Source: Candidatus Methanomethylicota archaeon (GTDB taxonomy: Archaea; Thermoproteota; Methanomethylicia; Culexarchaeales; Culexarchaeaceae). From it: a stretch of 64,000 nt of DNA. The DNA lies in contig JAJHRD010000006.1 of the NCBI GenBank assembly GCA_020833005.1, positions 1 through 64,000 of the forward strand. The letters are read 5' to 3'. Made by a program: the position numbers and the translations under genes. Positions 16,914-24,506 of this stretch are shown here, in pieces. The first letter of the stretch is position 1; each line of letters begins with the position of its first letter. The notes under the pieces are model-generated. The model worked only from the letters and a program-made list of their open reading frames with translations. It was not told the DNA's origin and searched no databases.

Positions 16914-18017
16914 TTGGGTAGGGTGAGGGTTAGGGATATTGGATTAAGGATAGGTGTATTTGATACTGGAGCTAGTGATTCGATAGTTGATGTTAAGGGG
17001 GTTATGGTTGGACATTGCACCATTATTGAGGGTGAGGGGAAGCTTATTCCAGGTAAGGGTCCAATTAGGACTGGTGTAACTGTGATATTCCCACATGAGG
17101 ATAGGAATGTTTTTAAGAGTAAGGTTGTGGCAAGTTCATTTGTAATTAATGGTTTTGGTAAACCCATTGGTTTAATTCAATTGAATGAGCTTGGACAATT
17201 GGAAACACCAATAGCTTTAACCAACACATTGAATGTGGGTATAGTGGCTGATGCAATCATAGAGTATATGTTAAGTTTAAATTCAGATATAGGTGTTAGT
17301 ACTGGCACTGTTAATCCAGTTGTATTGGAGTGTAATGATGGATTCTTGAATGACATTAGGGGGAGACATGTTAAGCATGAACACGTCTTTAAAGCTATTG
17401 AAAATGCCTCCTCAAACCCCGTTGTTGAGGGTAATGTTGGGGCTGGAACTGGTATGTCATGTTTCGAGTTTAAGGGTGGAATAGGCTCTGCTTCGAGGGT
17501 GCTACCCAAGGAGGCTGGAGGATACGTTGTGGGTGTACTGGTTTTATCCAATTTTGGTCGTAGGGAGGATTTAACTATAGCTGGAATTCCCGTTGGGTTG
17601 AAGTTGAAGGATTACGGTGTTAGGGGTGGTGATGGAAGTGGATCTATAGTGGTTATAGTGGCTACAGATGCACCTTTAACTGCCAGGCAACTTCATAGAT
17701 TAGCTAAACGTGCAACTCATGGTATTGCGAGGACCGGTGGATACTCATCCCATGGTAGTGGCGATTTTGTTGTGGCATTCTCCACAGCTAATAGGATACC
17801 ACACTATGAGGAATCTCCAACCCGTGAACTTCAAGTGTTAAGTGAGGGGTATATGTCGTACTTGTTTAAAGCTACTGTGGAGGCTGTTGAAGAAGCCATT
17901 TTGAACTCAATGTTTATGGCTGAAACGATGGTGGGTAGGGATAATCATGTTAGGTATGCTCTTCCAATAGATTTAGTTGTCGATTTGCTGGAGAAGCATG
18001 GCATCATTAAAGGTTAA
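16914..18017 (+). CDS. P1 family peptidase (DmpA-type L-aminopeptidase/D-esterase)
   Basis: A 367-residue N-terminal nucleophile hydrolase that cleaves itself into two chains and releases N-terminal amino acids from peptides, some members accepting beta- or D-residues. The self-cleavage site is visible as Gly243-Ser244 in GDGSGSIVVIVATDAPL, with the freed serine as nucleophile. The N-terminal ITDVxGVxVGH-type entry (SIVDVKGVMVGHCT), GVTVIFPH, NEVGxxxTPI-like NELGQLETPIALTNT and GNVGAGTGMSCFEFKGGIG are standard. TTG at 16914 or GTG at 16923 could be the start; TTTAAATA near 16889 suits a near-leaderless GTG. It is 3 bases from the convergent DUF763 gene's stop. Confidence 0.92.
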   Translation: MGRVRVRDIGLRIGVFDTGASDSIVDVKGVMVGHCTIIEGEGKLIPGKGPIRTGVTVIFPHEDRNVFKSKVVASSFVINGFGKPIGLIQLNELGQLETPIALTNTLNVGIVADAIIEYMLSLNSDIGVSTGTVNPVVLECNDGFLNDIRGRHVKHEHVFKAIENASSNPVVEGNVGAGTGMSCFEFKGGIGSASRVLPKEAGGYVVGVLVLSNFGRREDLTIAGIPVGLKLKDYGVRGGDGSGSIVVIVATDAPLTARQLHRLAKRATHGIARTGGYSSHGSGDFVVAFSTANRIPHYEESPTRELQVLSEGYMSYLFKATVEAVEEAILNSMFMAETMVGRDNHVRYALPIDLVVDLLEKHGIIKG

Positions 18018-18018
18018 C

Positions 18019-19197
18019 TTAAATTTCAACACTCCATTTTTCAGATATCCTTTTAAGGTTTCTGAAAGCCATCCTCTTTTCCTCTTCATCCCTCCTTATA
18101 GCTTCCACTATGTTCCTCAATTCGAATATTACTTCATCGTAATGCTTCTTGGATATCGGATATGGAATTCCATCTTTACCTCCAACCGCATAAGACCACT
18201 TCACTGGATCATATATGTGTGTTACTGGATCCCTCTTTGACGGAGGTTCATTGTATATGAGTTCTGAGATTAGTGATAAAGCTCTAATGGTCTTTGGACC
18301 TATGCCTGGATATAGCAAGAGGTTCTTGAAGCCTTCTACCTTAACGCTATATATTTCCTCAAGTTTACGCCAATCAATCCTCTTCTCATCTATTGGTTTA
18401 TATATTATGTAATCCTCACTGCTAATCCTTCTATTGGTCGTTATGGATTTGTTTATCCATTTATCGATCCCTTCACTTCTGCATAGTATTCTATTTGCTT
18501 CAGCTAAGTATCTTCTTATCTTCGTAGGCCCCTCATTAGCTATGTCCACTATGGTTTTCCTAGCCTCCGCACTCTCCCTATCCACTAGATTTAACACTCT
18601 TTCCATCTTTATTTGACATGATATTGCTTTATGTGGTTCTTCAACCATATCCCTTATATCCTCTGAGAACCAGTGGTATCTCCTTGCATATTTTAGGTTG
18701 ATGTTCATTCCTTGCTGTATTACGCACCATTTCCCTTCTCTGGATATTAGCATTGCATGATGGTATATTGTGAATCCATCTTGTAATGCTACATTATCCA
18801 CCTTTGCAGTTAATCTACTATTCTCCTCAAGTTTGGCTGTATCCTCCTCATTTAACCCGAATTTGCTCGATATGCTCTTTATGTCGTTTATGGTTTCAAG
18901 GCTCTTCCTACCCTTACCCCCAGCTAATGCTAAATTTATTTCCACTTTGTTTAGTGCTTCCCTTAAGACTCCACATGTCACTGTGGTTGACCCTGAAGAA
19001 TGCCAATCAAATCCTAGAACATTGCTGAATGCTTGAAACCATATTGGGTTGCTCAACCTCTCCATTATCTTCAATTCCCCAAATTCATTGTACATTATTT
19101 CAAGCATTTCAGATGCCAATTTTACCATTCTCTGGAAGAGCCATCTTGGGGCTTTACCATAATGTAATGGTAATTCCGCTATTCCAGATATCCCCAT
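18019..19197 (-). CDS. DUF763 domain protein
   Basis: A 392-residue member of DUF763 (COG1415), recognised from MGISGIAELPLHYGKAPRWL at its start and the VALQDGFTIYHHAMLI, GKWCVIQQGMN and ARRYHW stretches. The family is widespread in thermophilic archaea and bacteria and its biochemical function is not known to me. A helix-hairpin-helix-like segment, NLLLYPGIGPKTIRALSLISE, near residues 295-315 suggests nucleic-acid binding. The histidine and aspartate richness of the central part (YHH, HWFSED) would fit a metal-dependent nuclease, which is inference. ATG start at 19197. It lies next to Toprim and MoaB genes, 47 bases away on the same strand. Confidence 0.85.
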   Translation of the reverse strand: MGISGIAELPLHYGKAPRWLFQRMVKLASEMLEIMYNEFGELKIMERLSNPIWFQAFSNVLGFDWHSSGSTTVTCGVLREALNKVEINLALAGGKGRKSLETINDIKSISSKFGLNEEDTAKLEENSRLTAKVDNVALQDGFTIYHHAMLISREGKWCVIQQGMNINLKYARRYHWFSEDIRDMVEEPHKAISCQIKMERVLNLVDRESAEARKTIVDIANEGPTKIRRYLAEANRILCRSEGIDKWINKSITTNRRISSEDYIIYKPIDEKRIDWRKLEEIYSVKVEGFKNLLLYPGIGPKTIRALSLISELIYNEPPSKRDPVTHIYDPVKWSYAVGGKDGIPYPISKKHYDEVIFELRNIVEAIRRDEEEKRMAFRNLKRISEKWSVEI

Positions 19198-19244
19198 AGT
19201 GTATCAATTCCAAATTTTACATTACAAACTGATGTAATTTTAAC

Positions 19245-19646
19245 TTAAATTTCTTCTTCCAATAATCCAATTAACTCTTCTATTCTCCTCCTGTTCTCTT
19301 CTAACATAGCCTTCCTAAGCCTATCTTTTAGAGTTCTCTCAACCTTTAAGCTACTACCTTCAAGTATTCTTTCTATCTTCTTATTCAGCTCCTCCCCCTC
19401 CTCATCGAAATCTGTGAGTATTGCAACTTTAAGTCCCATGTACTTCATGTTTAGATCTTCTATTAATGTTAGCAGTGGTTTATGCGTGTCTCCTAGAGCT
19501 ATTATGTTGGTTTTGCATCCAAGCTTCCTCAAAACATACCTATCCCTTTTACCCTCCACTATTATTAGATCGACATTTTCATCTAACTTTTTAAGTGCTT
19601 CAATTATTTCCATTCTCCTTTCGATAATCTTCCTCTTACCTCTCAT
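19245..19646 (-). CDS. Small Toprim domain protein (UPF0292 type)
   Basis: A 133-residue stand-alone Toprim protein. Toprim folds bind Mg2+ for phosphotransfer in primases, topoisomerases and RNA-maturation nucleases. The glutamate motif is in LIIVEGKRDRYVL and the acidic DxD-type motif in ILTDFDEEGEE. A basic N-terminus (MRGKRKIIERRME) and a charged C-terminal helix flank the fold. It resembles archaeal UPF0292 and RNase M5-like small Toprim proteins; the target is unknown. It directly abuts moaB (no intergenic base) and is the last gene of a carbamate kinase-moaB-toprim run, a grouping that does not explain its role. Confidence 0.8.
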   Translation of the reverse strand: MRGKRKIIERRMEIIEALKKLDENVDLIIVEGKRDRYVLRKLGCKTNIIALGDTHKPLLTLIEDLNMKYMGLKVAILTDFDEEGEELNKKIERILEGSSLKVERTLKDRLRKAMLEENRRRIEELIGLLEEEI

Positions 19647-20177
19647 CTACTTCCTCCTCGCATGGAATATTATGTGGCGTAATTCTGGTAGTAGCAGTTT
19701 TTCTAAGGCTATGGGTATGGCGTTTGGAGATCCAGGTATTGCAACAAGTAATCTCCCATTTAGAATTCCAGCTGTGGCTCTAGACATTATTGCTGCAGAC
19801 CCTATCTCCCTATAACTTAGCATCCTAAATATCTCTCCAAAACCCTCCATCTCCTTTTCCAAAATTTCCATTATAGCTTCATATGTTAAGTCTGTTTTGC
19901 TTAATCCTGTTCCACCTATGAATATTATTGCATCATCCCCCTCCTCAATCCTCTTTTTTGCCCACATTTGTATAATCCCCTTATCGTCTGGCACGATCTC
20001 CTTACATGTAACCGTATATCCATATTTCTCAATTATCTTCTTAGCTATTTCTCCGGATTCATCTTCGAATGGTTCTCCCCGAATCTTCTTCTCATATCTC
20101 GATGTGCTCACAACTATTATTGCAACTTTTACTTCCTCAGCCTCCTTCAATGCCTCCTCCTTATGTTTTACGCTCAA
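19647..20177 (-). CDS. moaB: Molybdenum cofactor biosynthesis protein B (MoaB/Mog family)
   Basis: A 176-residue MoaB/MogA fold protein, which adenylates molybdopterin before metal insertion; in archaea it serves tungsten as well as molybdenum enzymes. The molybdopterin-binding motif FIGGTGLSKTDLTYEA and the ending IPGSPNAIPIALEKLLLPELRHI are intact. TTG at 20177 with GGGGGTAA before it gives MSVKHKEEALKEAEE, a charged leader. The window also contains a tungstopterin-type aldehyde ferredoxin oxidoreductase at 49.5 kb that would need this cofactor. It follows the carbamate kinase gene by 4 bases. Confidence 0.9.
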   Translation of the reverse strand: MSVKHKEEALKEAEEVKVAIIVVSTSRYEKKIRGEPFEDESGEIAKKIIEKYGYTVTCKEIVPDDKGIIQMWAKKRIEEGDDAIIFIGGTGLSKTDLTYEAIMEILEKEMEGFGEIFRMLSYREIGSAAIMSRATAGILNGRLLVAIPGSPNAIPIALEKLLLPELRHIIFHARRK

Positions 20178-20181
20178 ATTC

Positions 20182-21129
20182 TTACCCCCTATAAATTCTT
20201 GTTCCAGTTTTCCCCTCCAATGCTTCTGCAGCCTTCTCCAATGATGTTATTATTGCCATTTCTCCACCCCACTCTATAAATCTTATGCAGGCTTGTATTT
20301 TTGGTCCCATACTTCCAGGTGGGAAATGTCCTTCCTCATAATACTTCTTAGCTTCTTCCACAGTCATTTTGTCAATGTCCACTTCGTTTGGCTTCCCAAA
20401 ATTCAATTTAACCTTTTCCACATCGGTTAGTATTAGGAGTATGTCTGCATTTATTATCTCTGCAAGTTTCTCGCCTGCTAAATCTTTGTCTATAACTGCT
20501 TCTACGCCAGTATATTCACCGTTTTCTAAGGTTACAGGTATCCCCCCTCCCCCGGATGCTATCACTATTACTCCTTCATCCACAAGTCTCTTTATAACTT
20601 TACCTTCAAGTATCCTTATTGGTTCTGGTGATGGAACAACCCTCCTATAAGTTTTCCCCACTCCAATTTTAACCTTCTTTATAGTCATTCCCATACGAAT
20701 CTTCTCTTCAGCTTCCTTTTCATCGTAGAATGGTCCTATGGGTTTTGTTGGATTTTTGAATGCTGGATCATCTTTATCCACTTCCACTTGCGTTATTATT
20801 GTTGCAACCTCCCTCCTTATCCCCCTCTTCATGAGTATATTCTTTAAAGTTCTCTGAATGAGGTATCCTATGTGTCCTTGTGTCATAGCTCCTAAAACGT
20901 CTAAAGGTTGAGGAGGCACCTCCCTTGCTGCTGCTTCTTGCTGTATTAATAGATTTCCAACTTGCGGCCCATTTCCATGCGTTATCACTATATCATATCC
21001 CATCTCTATTAACTTTACAAGCTCTACGCATGTCTTATAAACGTTCTTCAATTGTTCTTCATATGTACCCAGCTCATCAGCTTTCTTTATTGCATTTCCA
21101 CCAAGTGCCACCAGTATTCTCTTATGCAT
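20182..21129 (-). CDS. arcC: Carbamate kinase
   Basis: A 315-residue amino-acid-kinase-family enzyme that interconverts carbamoyl phosphate + ADP with ATP and carbamate. The glycine loop ILVALGGNAIKK, THGNGPQVGNLLIQQEA, PLDVLGAMTQGHIGY, VIASGGGGIPV and the ending FPPGSMGPKIQACIRFIEWGG are hallmark carbamate kinase sequences. A longer frame from 21156 exists, but ATG 21129 has GAGGTG 8 bases upstream and gives the family N-terminus MHKRILVALGG. It could produce ATP from arginine or purine breakdown or supply carbamoyl phosphate to the arginine genes at 30 kb. It appears to be the first gene of a run with moaB and the Toprim gene. Confidence 0.93.
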   Translation of the reverse strand: MHKRILVALGGNAIKKADELGTYEEQLKNVYKTCVELVKLIEMGYDIVITHGNGPQVGNLLIQQEAAAREVPPQPLDVLGAMTQGHIGYLIQRTLKNILMKRGIRREVATIITQVEVDKDDPAFKNPTKPIGPFYDEKEAEEKIRMGMTIKKVKIGVGKTYRRVVPSPEPIRILEGKVIKRLVDEGVIVIASGGGGIPVTLENGEYTGVEAVIDKDLAGEKLAEIINADILLILTDVEKVKLNFGKPNEVDIDKMTVEEAKKYYEEGHFPPGSMGPKIQACIRFIEWGGEMAIITSLEKAAEALEGKTGTRIYRG

Positions 21130-21207
21130 TCCGCATTCACCTCGTTGTTGAGACAAATCATTTATCTTGATTTCTAGTTATATATATTGTTGGTTTGGTG
21201 ATTTTAC

Positions 21208-21528
21208 TTGCAAAAAGTTAGTTACGGCTTCGTTGCCTTCATAATAGCTTTAATTTATTTTGGGGTTATCTTCATAATGTTTTACCTTGGATTTCATATT
21301 GGGCTGCTGGATATGTTCTCCGGCTTCCTCCTAGCCTTATCTCTTTGGACTCTAACATATGGTTTGAAGTTTGCGTCTAGGGATAGTTTCTGGATTGTTA
21401 ATGGGTTCGTTTTGATGTTTTTCTCTGCCAGCATGCTGGTTTTCTCTCTTACTGGTTCAGGTTTGCTGTCCATTGGGGTTTTATTGTTTTGTCTTGGAAT
21501 ACTTGGACTTCTTATGATTTTAAGGTAA
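21208..21528 (+). CDS. Small four-helix membrane protein, unknown
   Basis: A 106-residue protein made almost entirely of hydrophobic helices (about residues 8-28, 34-55, 63-83 and 86-105) with few charges. I do not recognise a family. The start TTGCAAAAAGTT is at 21208; the region before it has TATATATA-rich sequence consistent with a promoter. It abuts the stop of the convergent DHH gene with no intergenic base. No operon partner gives a clue to its role. Confidence 0.6.
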   Translation: MQKVSYGFVAFIIALIYFGVIFIMFYLGFHIGLLDMFSGFLLALSLWTLTYGLKFASRDSFWIVNGFVLMFFSASMLVFSLTGSGLLSIGVLLFCLGILGLLMILR

Positions 21529-22506
21529 TCACATTAATTCAATAATCTTCTTCACGACATCTTCAACTTCTTTCAAAATTTTCCTTTTCAATGTCAAGTA
21601 GTTTATTATTTTGCTTTTCCATGATAGCTTCATTCTGAAACCGCATGCAAAGGGGTGCCCTCCACCACCAAATTCCTCTGCTATCTTCAATAGGTTTATG
21701 TTCTTTGACTTGTCTCCTATGTATAGTGAGATTGCATCATCCTTCCTCCAGACCATTGTGAAGTCTAATTTGAATTTTTCTGAAACTCTCTTAGCAAGCC
21801 AACTTCTCGGCGTCTTAGCCCCCCTTAAATCAATTAATCCAAACTTTAATCCACTTTTCGTCTCATATACTCTTGTTTTATTATATGCTTCATTAACGTC
21901 ACGTTCAGCTCTCCTCTTTATTTTTTCAGCTTCCCTTGATATTTCCTCATCCCAAAATATTCCATTTGAGAATTTTATTAGAAGCTTCTCTTTCCACCCA
22001 TTTTTGAAGCTTAATGCTCTCAGTATGAAGCTTTCATTAAGTTTGTCTGTTAATGCATCGATATCATCTGCATATTCAGCTATCTTCCTGGATACCTCAT
22101 CTTCCTTCATGAATTTCTCGTAGACTATTCTTGCAGCACTTGGAGTCTTTTCCACTATTATTGAATCTACTGACTTCATCACTTCATTTATATCTTCAGC
22201 GCTCCATTGATGGTGATCCATCCATACTATTCTTTTCCCTTCACTACTAAGCTTTTTAATTATGCCTTTAATATTCTCAGAGTTTTTTACGTTTATGGAT
22301 ATGTCTGTTATGTATATTTTTTTCACATTTTTATTGTTCATTAGCTCTTTAAGCTTCTCTGGTAGTGCTGATGGACCTGTGAATTTTACCTCTATATCAT
22401 TATCTTTTAGGTTCATCTTTACTTTTAGGTATCTTAGCAATATGGCTGCGGAGGCTATTCCATCTATGTCGCCATGGGTTAATATTACGGTATCCCTCAT
22501 CTTCAT
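21529..22506 (-). CDS. DHH family phosphoesterase (RecJ/NrnA-like)
   Basis: A 325-residue DHH/DHHA1 enzyme that hydrolyses phosphodiester bonds in oligonucleotides, cyclic dinucleotides or pyrophosphate-type substrates. The motifs are HGDIDGIASA at 11-20, ITDISIN, the signature MDHHQW (Asp97-His98-His99), a DDIDAL acidic motif and the DHHA1 stretch EEFGGGGHPFACGF near residue 285. The length and missing OB fold resemble archaeal RecJ-like/NrnA-like enzymes rather than full bacterial RecJ. It is downstream of two genes on the same strand (small membrane protein and RNase H-like exonuclease), which may share a role in nucleic-acid turnover. Confidence 0.85.
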   Translation of the reverse strand: MKMRDTVILTHGDIDGIASAAILLRYLKVKMNLKDNDIEVKFTGPSALPEKLKELMNNKNVKKIYITDISINVKNSENIKGIIKKLSSEGKRIVWMDHHQWSAEDINEVMKSVDSIIVEKTPSAARIVYEKFMKEDEVSRKIAEYADDIDALTDKLNESFILRALSFKNGWKEKLLIKFSNGIFWDEEISREAEKIKRRAERDVNEAYNKTRVYETKSGLKFGLIDLRGAKTPRSWLAKRVSEKFKLDFTMVWRKDDAISLYIGDKSKNINLLKIAEEFGGGGHPFACGFRMKLSWKSKIINYLTLKRKILKEVEDVVKKIIELM

Positions 22507-22559
22507 CCCTTACTTCATTGAACATTGCATGTTTTAATTAATAGTTGGATATCCTTAAT

Positions 22560-22730
22560 TTATACTCTTCTTCTAATCCCCCTCATCATTGAGCTTACTC
22601 CAATTATAAGTATGCTGGCTCCACCTATTATCACTAGAGCTATCCCTATGTCTTGTTCTAAGGTTAACAGTATTATTCCAAGGAATAATACTAGTATGGA
22701 TATTGCTGGCAATATTGTTCTTTCACTCAT
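22560..22730 (-). CDS. Small two-helix membrane protein (56 residues)
   Basis: A short gene of 57 codons encoding MSERTILPAISILVLFLG..., two hydrophobic helices separated by LTLEQDIG, and the basic tail MMRGIRRRV. Its ATG (22730-22728) overlaps the TGA of the exonuclease gene in the form ATGA, which strongly suggests translational coupling and that it is real. It ends with TAA at 22560, 53 bases before the DHH gene start. No family recognised. The positive C-terminal tail predicts both ends in the cytoplasm or C-in topology. Confidence 0.65.
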   Translation of the reverse strand: MSERTILPAISILVLFLGIILLTLEQDIGIALVIIGGASILIIGVSSMMRGIRRRV

Positions 22731-23305
22731 ACATATTCCTCCATAACGTTTTCCAATTCAACGCTTTTCACTGCATCCACTATTTTCCTCATTTTATCAT
22801 ATATCTTTTTCAGTGCTTGTAGATCGTCGTAGCAGTGTTCTATTATGAGTTTCATGGCTTCTTGATCTCCAGCTATTGCTTTCATATAGTATGGTGGCAT
22901 ATCCCTCCCCTTCAATTCAACCTTCTTTGGTATTCCCATATACTTTGCCACTGCATCTAGGCTGTATTCGCTTAGTTTAAGTAGCTTCTTTGCATACCTG
23001 TATAGATCTATGTGTTCCTTTAGAATTATTGGTGTTGGGTCAATGTTGTGTATGATGGCTCTAGCTATTAGCATTGGGATATCGAAGGTCAGTCCATTCC
23101 ATGTCACTATTGTTGTGGCGTTTGATAGTTCATTGATGCTCTTTCTTATGAGTTCAGCTTCCCCCTCTATGACGCTTCCCTTCAGGAATTCATGGCTCCA
23201 TTTTTCATCATCCCACATTATTCCAATTCCAACTATGAATCCACTATCTGCTGTTAATGATGTTGATTCAATATCTAGAAATGCTACTCTACCCTTTTCA
23301 CTCAT
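22727..23305 (-). CDS. RNase H-like 3'-5' exonuclease (YprB/DnaQ superfamily)
   Basis: A 192-residue DEDD-type nuclease. Motif I is FLDIESTSL, motif II lies in TWNGLTFDIPML, and motif III is at HCYDDLQALKKI; the IDLYRYAKKLLKLSEYSLDAVAKYMGI stretch is typical of the RNase_H_2/YprB group. The enzyme would trim single-stranded DNA or RNA ends. It is followed by an overlapping 56-residue membrane protein and then the DHH phosphoesterase, so a nucleic-acid degradation module is plausible (inference). Start ATGAGTGAGAAGGG gives the expected short leader before the first strand. Confidence 0.8.
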   Translation of the reverse strand: MSEKGRVAFLDIESTSLTADSGFIVGIGIMWDDEKWSHEFLKGSVIEGEAELIRKSINELSNATTIVTWNGLTFDIPMLIARAIIHNIDPTPIILKEHIDLYRYAKKLLKLSEYSLDAVAKYMGIPKKVELKGRDMPPYYMKAIAGDQEAMKLIIEHCYDDLQALKKIYDKMRKIVDAVKSVELENVMEEYV

Positions 23306-23348
23306 GTCTAAAATTATGTCTCCCCCTGTTTATCTTGTTTTCCATTAA

Positions 23349-24440
23349 TCATATTTCATGTTCGAAGTACTTTTGCAGTCTTCCAACGTTTTCCATGCGC
23401 TTCCTATTGTGATCTTCCATGTATCTAATCAATGTTTTTGTTAGCATATTTTTGCATTCCCCGCAGAGTATCTCCCCCCTCCTGCATTTCCAGTAATGTT
23501 CCTCAATATCCTTTACATCTTTAAAGTGGAATATTGATAGCCATTCGTAGACCACGCATTTCTCAGCTTCACCTCCAAGCTTCCTCTGCTCCTCCACGGT
23601 TGCTCTTCCACCGGTGAATGCTGCCCAAACCTTGCTTCTTATGGTTTGTGGCGTGTCTGTTATGAATATTGATGTTTCTGGTTTTGAAGCTGACATGGGT
23701 TCCCCTGTTAATCCTCTTATGAATTTTATGTATAGTGATGCTGGTTTGAATACCCTTAATTTGCCAGCTATGTCTCTACTTAGTCTCATGTATGGGTCTT
23801 GATCCATACCTATTGGAACTACCACTGGGTATCCATACATGATTGTTGGTCCAAGTATATGTGCTGCTTGTGTTGCTGCATAGAATATTTCACCTATATT
23901 TACTTCATCGGTGAATCCGAATGTCGCTTTCACAGTATTGTATGTTAAGTGTTTTGAGAAGCTTATTGCAAGTCTATAAACCCATCCACTCCTAGTTGAT
24001 ATGTATAGTTTTGTATCCTCCTCTTTGAATCCCAGTGATATTATGCTTAGTGCATTGCTTAAAGCGTACTTGTATGCTACGTCTAAGCTTTCCACCTTTT
24101 GGAAAACGTATTTCTCATCATCTGATAATGGTATGAAAACTTTTGCATTCAATTCCTCTTGTAGATATTTTATGAATTCGAATAGGACTAGGTGGCCCAT
24201 ATGAAGCTCTTCCGATGGCCCTCTACCTGAAACTATGGCTAGAGTTTTACCCGTCCCCCCTTCTTCTAGGTATTTGTCGAAATCTCTATGTGCAAACACC
24301 ATTTTGAGTTGTATGAATTTGTGTTTGTTTTTGAATTTTCCAGCTAATTCCTCATTAAATTCTTTTGCTCCGAAGACCTCTATAAGCTTCTCATAATCTG
24401 AGCTCTTCTCAATACTCTTCGGTGTGCCAAACGCTATCCC
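23349..24440 (-). CDS. trpS: Tryptophan--tRNA ligase, 5' end disrupted or with non-canonical start
   Basis: A class I aminoacyl-tRNA synthetase charging tRNA-Trp. GPSEELHMGHL is the HIGH motif, MSASKPETSIF the KMSKS loop, and VVPIGMDQDPYMRLSRD is the archaeal/eukaryotic TrpRS tryptophan pocket. The first ATG of the frame (24302) starts at MVFAHRDFD, which removes a conserved N-terminal segment. That segment is encoded upstream in the same frame (SSDYEKLIEVFGAKEFNEEL...), open back to 24440, but without ATG, GTG or TTG. ATGs at 24444, 24450 and 24453 are in another frame that stops after EEY. Either a one-base indel (real or assembly error) separates start and body, or an unusual start such as ATA is used. 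Confidence 0.82.
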   Translation of the reverse strand, partial: GIAFGTPKSIEKSSDYEKLIEVFGAKEFNEELAGKFKNKHKFIQLKMVFAHRDFDKYLEEGGTGKTLAIVSGRGPSEELHMGHLVLFEFIKYLQEELNAKVFIPLSDDEKYVFQKVESLDVAYKYALSNALSIISLGFKEEDTKLYISTRSGWVYRLAISFSKHLTYNTVKATFGFTDEVNIGEIFYAATQAAHILGPTIMYGYPVVVPIGMDQDPYMRLSRDIAGKLRVFKPASLYIKFIRGLTGEPMSASKPETSIFITDTPQTIRSKVWAAFTGGRATVEEQRKLGGEAEKCVVYEWLSIFHFKDVKDIEEHYWKCRRGEILCGECKNMLTKTLIRYMEDHNRKRMENVGRLQKYFEHEI

Positions 24441-24477
24441 TCATACTCATCATGGATACTTATATCTAAATGTAAAC

Positions 24478-24486
24478 TTTTATACT
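24478..24486 (+). promoter_or_regulatory. TATA box for pantoate kinase/Clp1 genes
   Basis: TTTTATACT begins 29 bases before the TTG start codon at 24507, the position expected for a leaderless archaeal transcript that begins at or within a few bases of the start codon. No Shine-Dalgarno sequence precedes the TTG apart from a GGTGG too close to judge. Confidence 0.5.
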
Positions 24487-24506
24487 TTATTTTTGGTGGC
24501 ATATGT

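Noticed and set aside
19245-21129. Carbamate kinase-moaB-Toprim run as a functional pathway
   Set aside because: Close spacing suggests one message, but the three activities have no known joint role, so I treat the grouping as simple packing.
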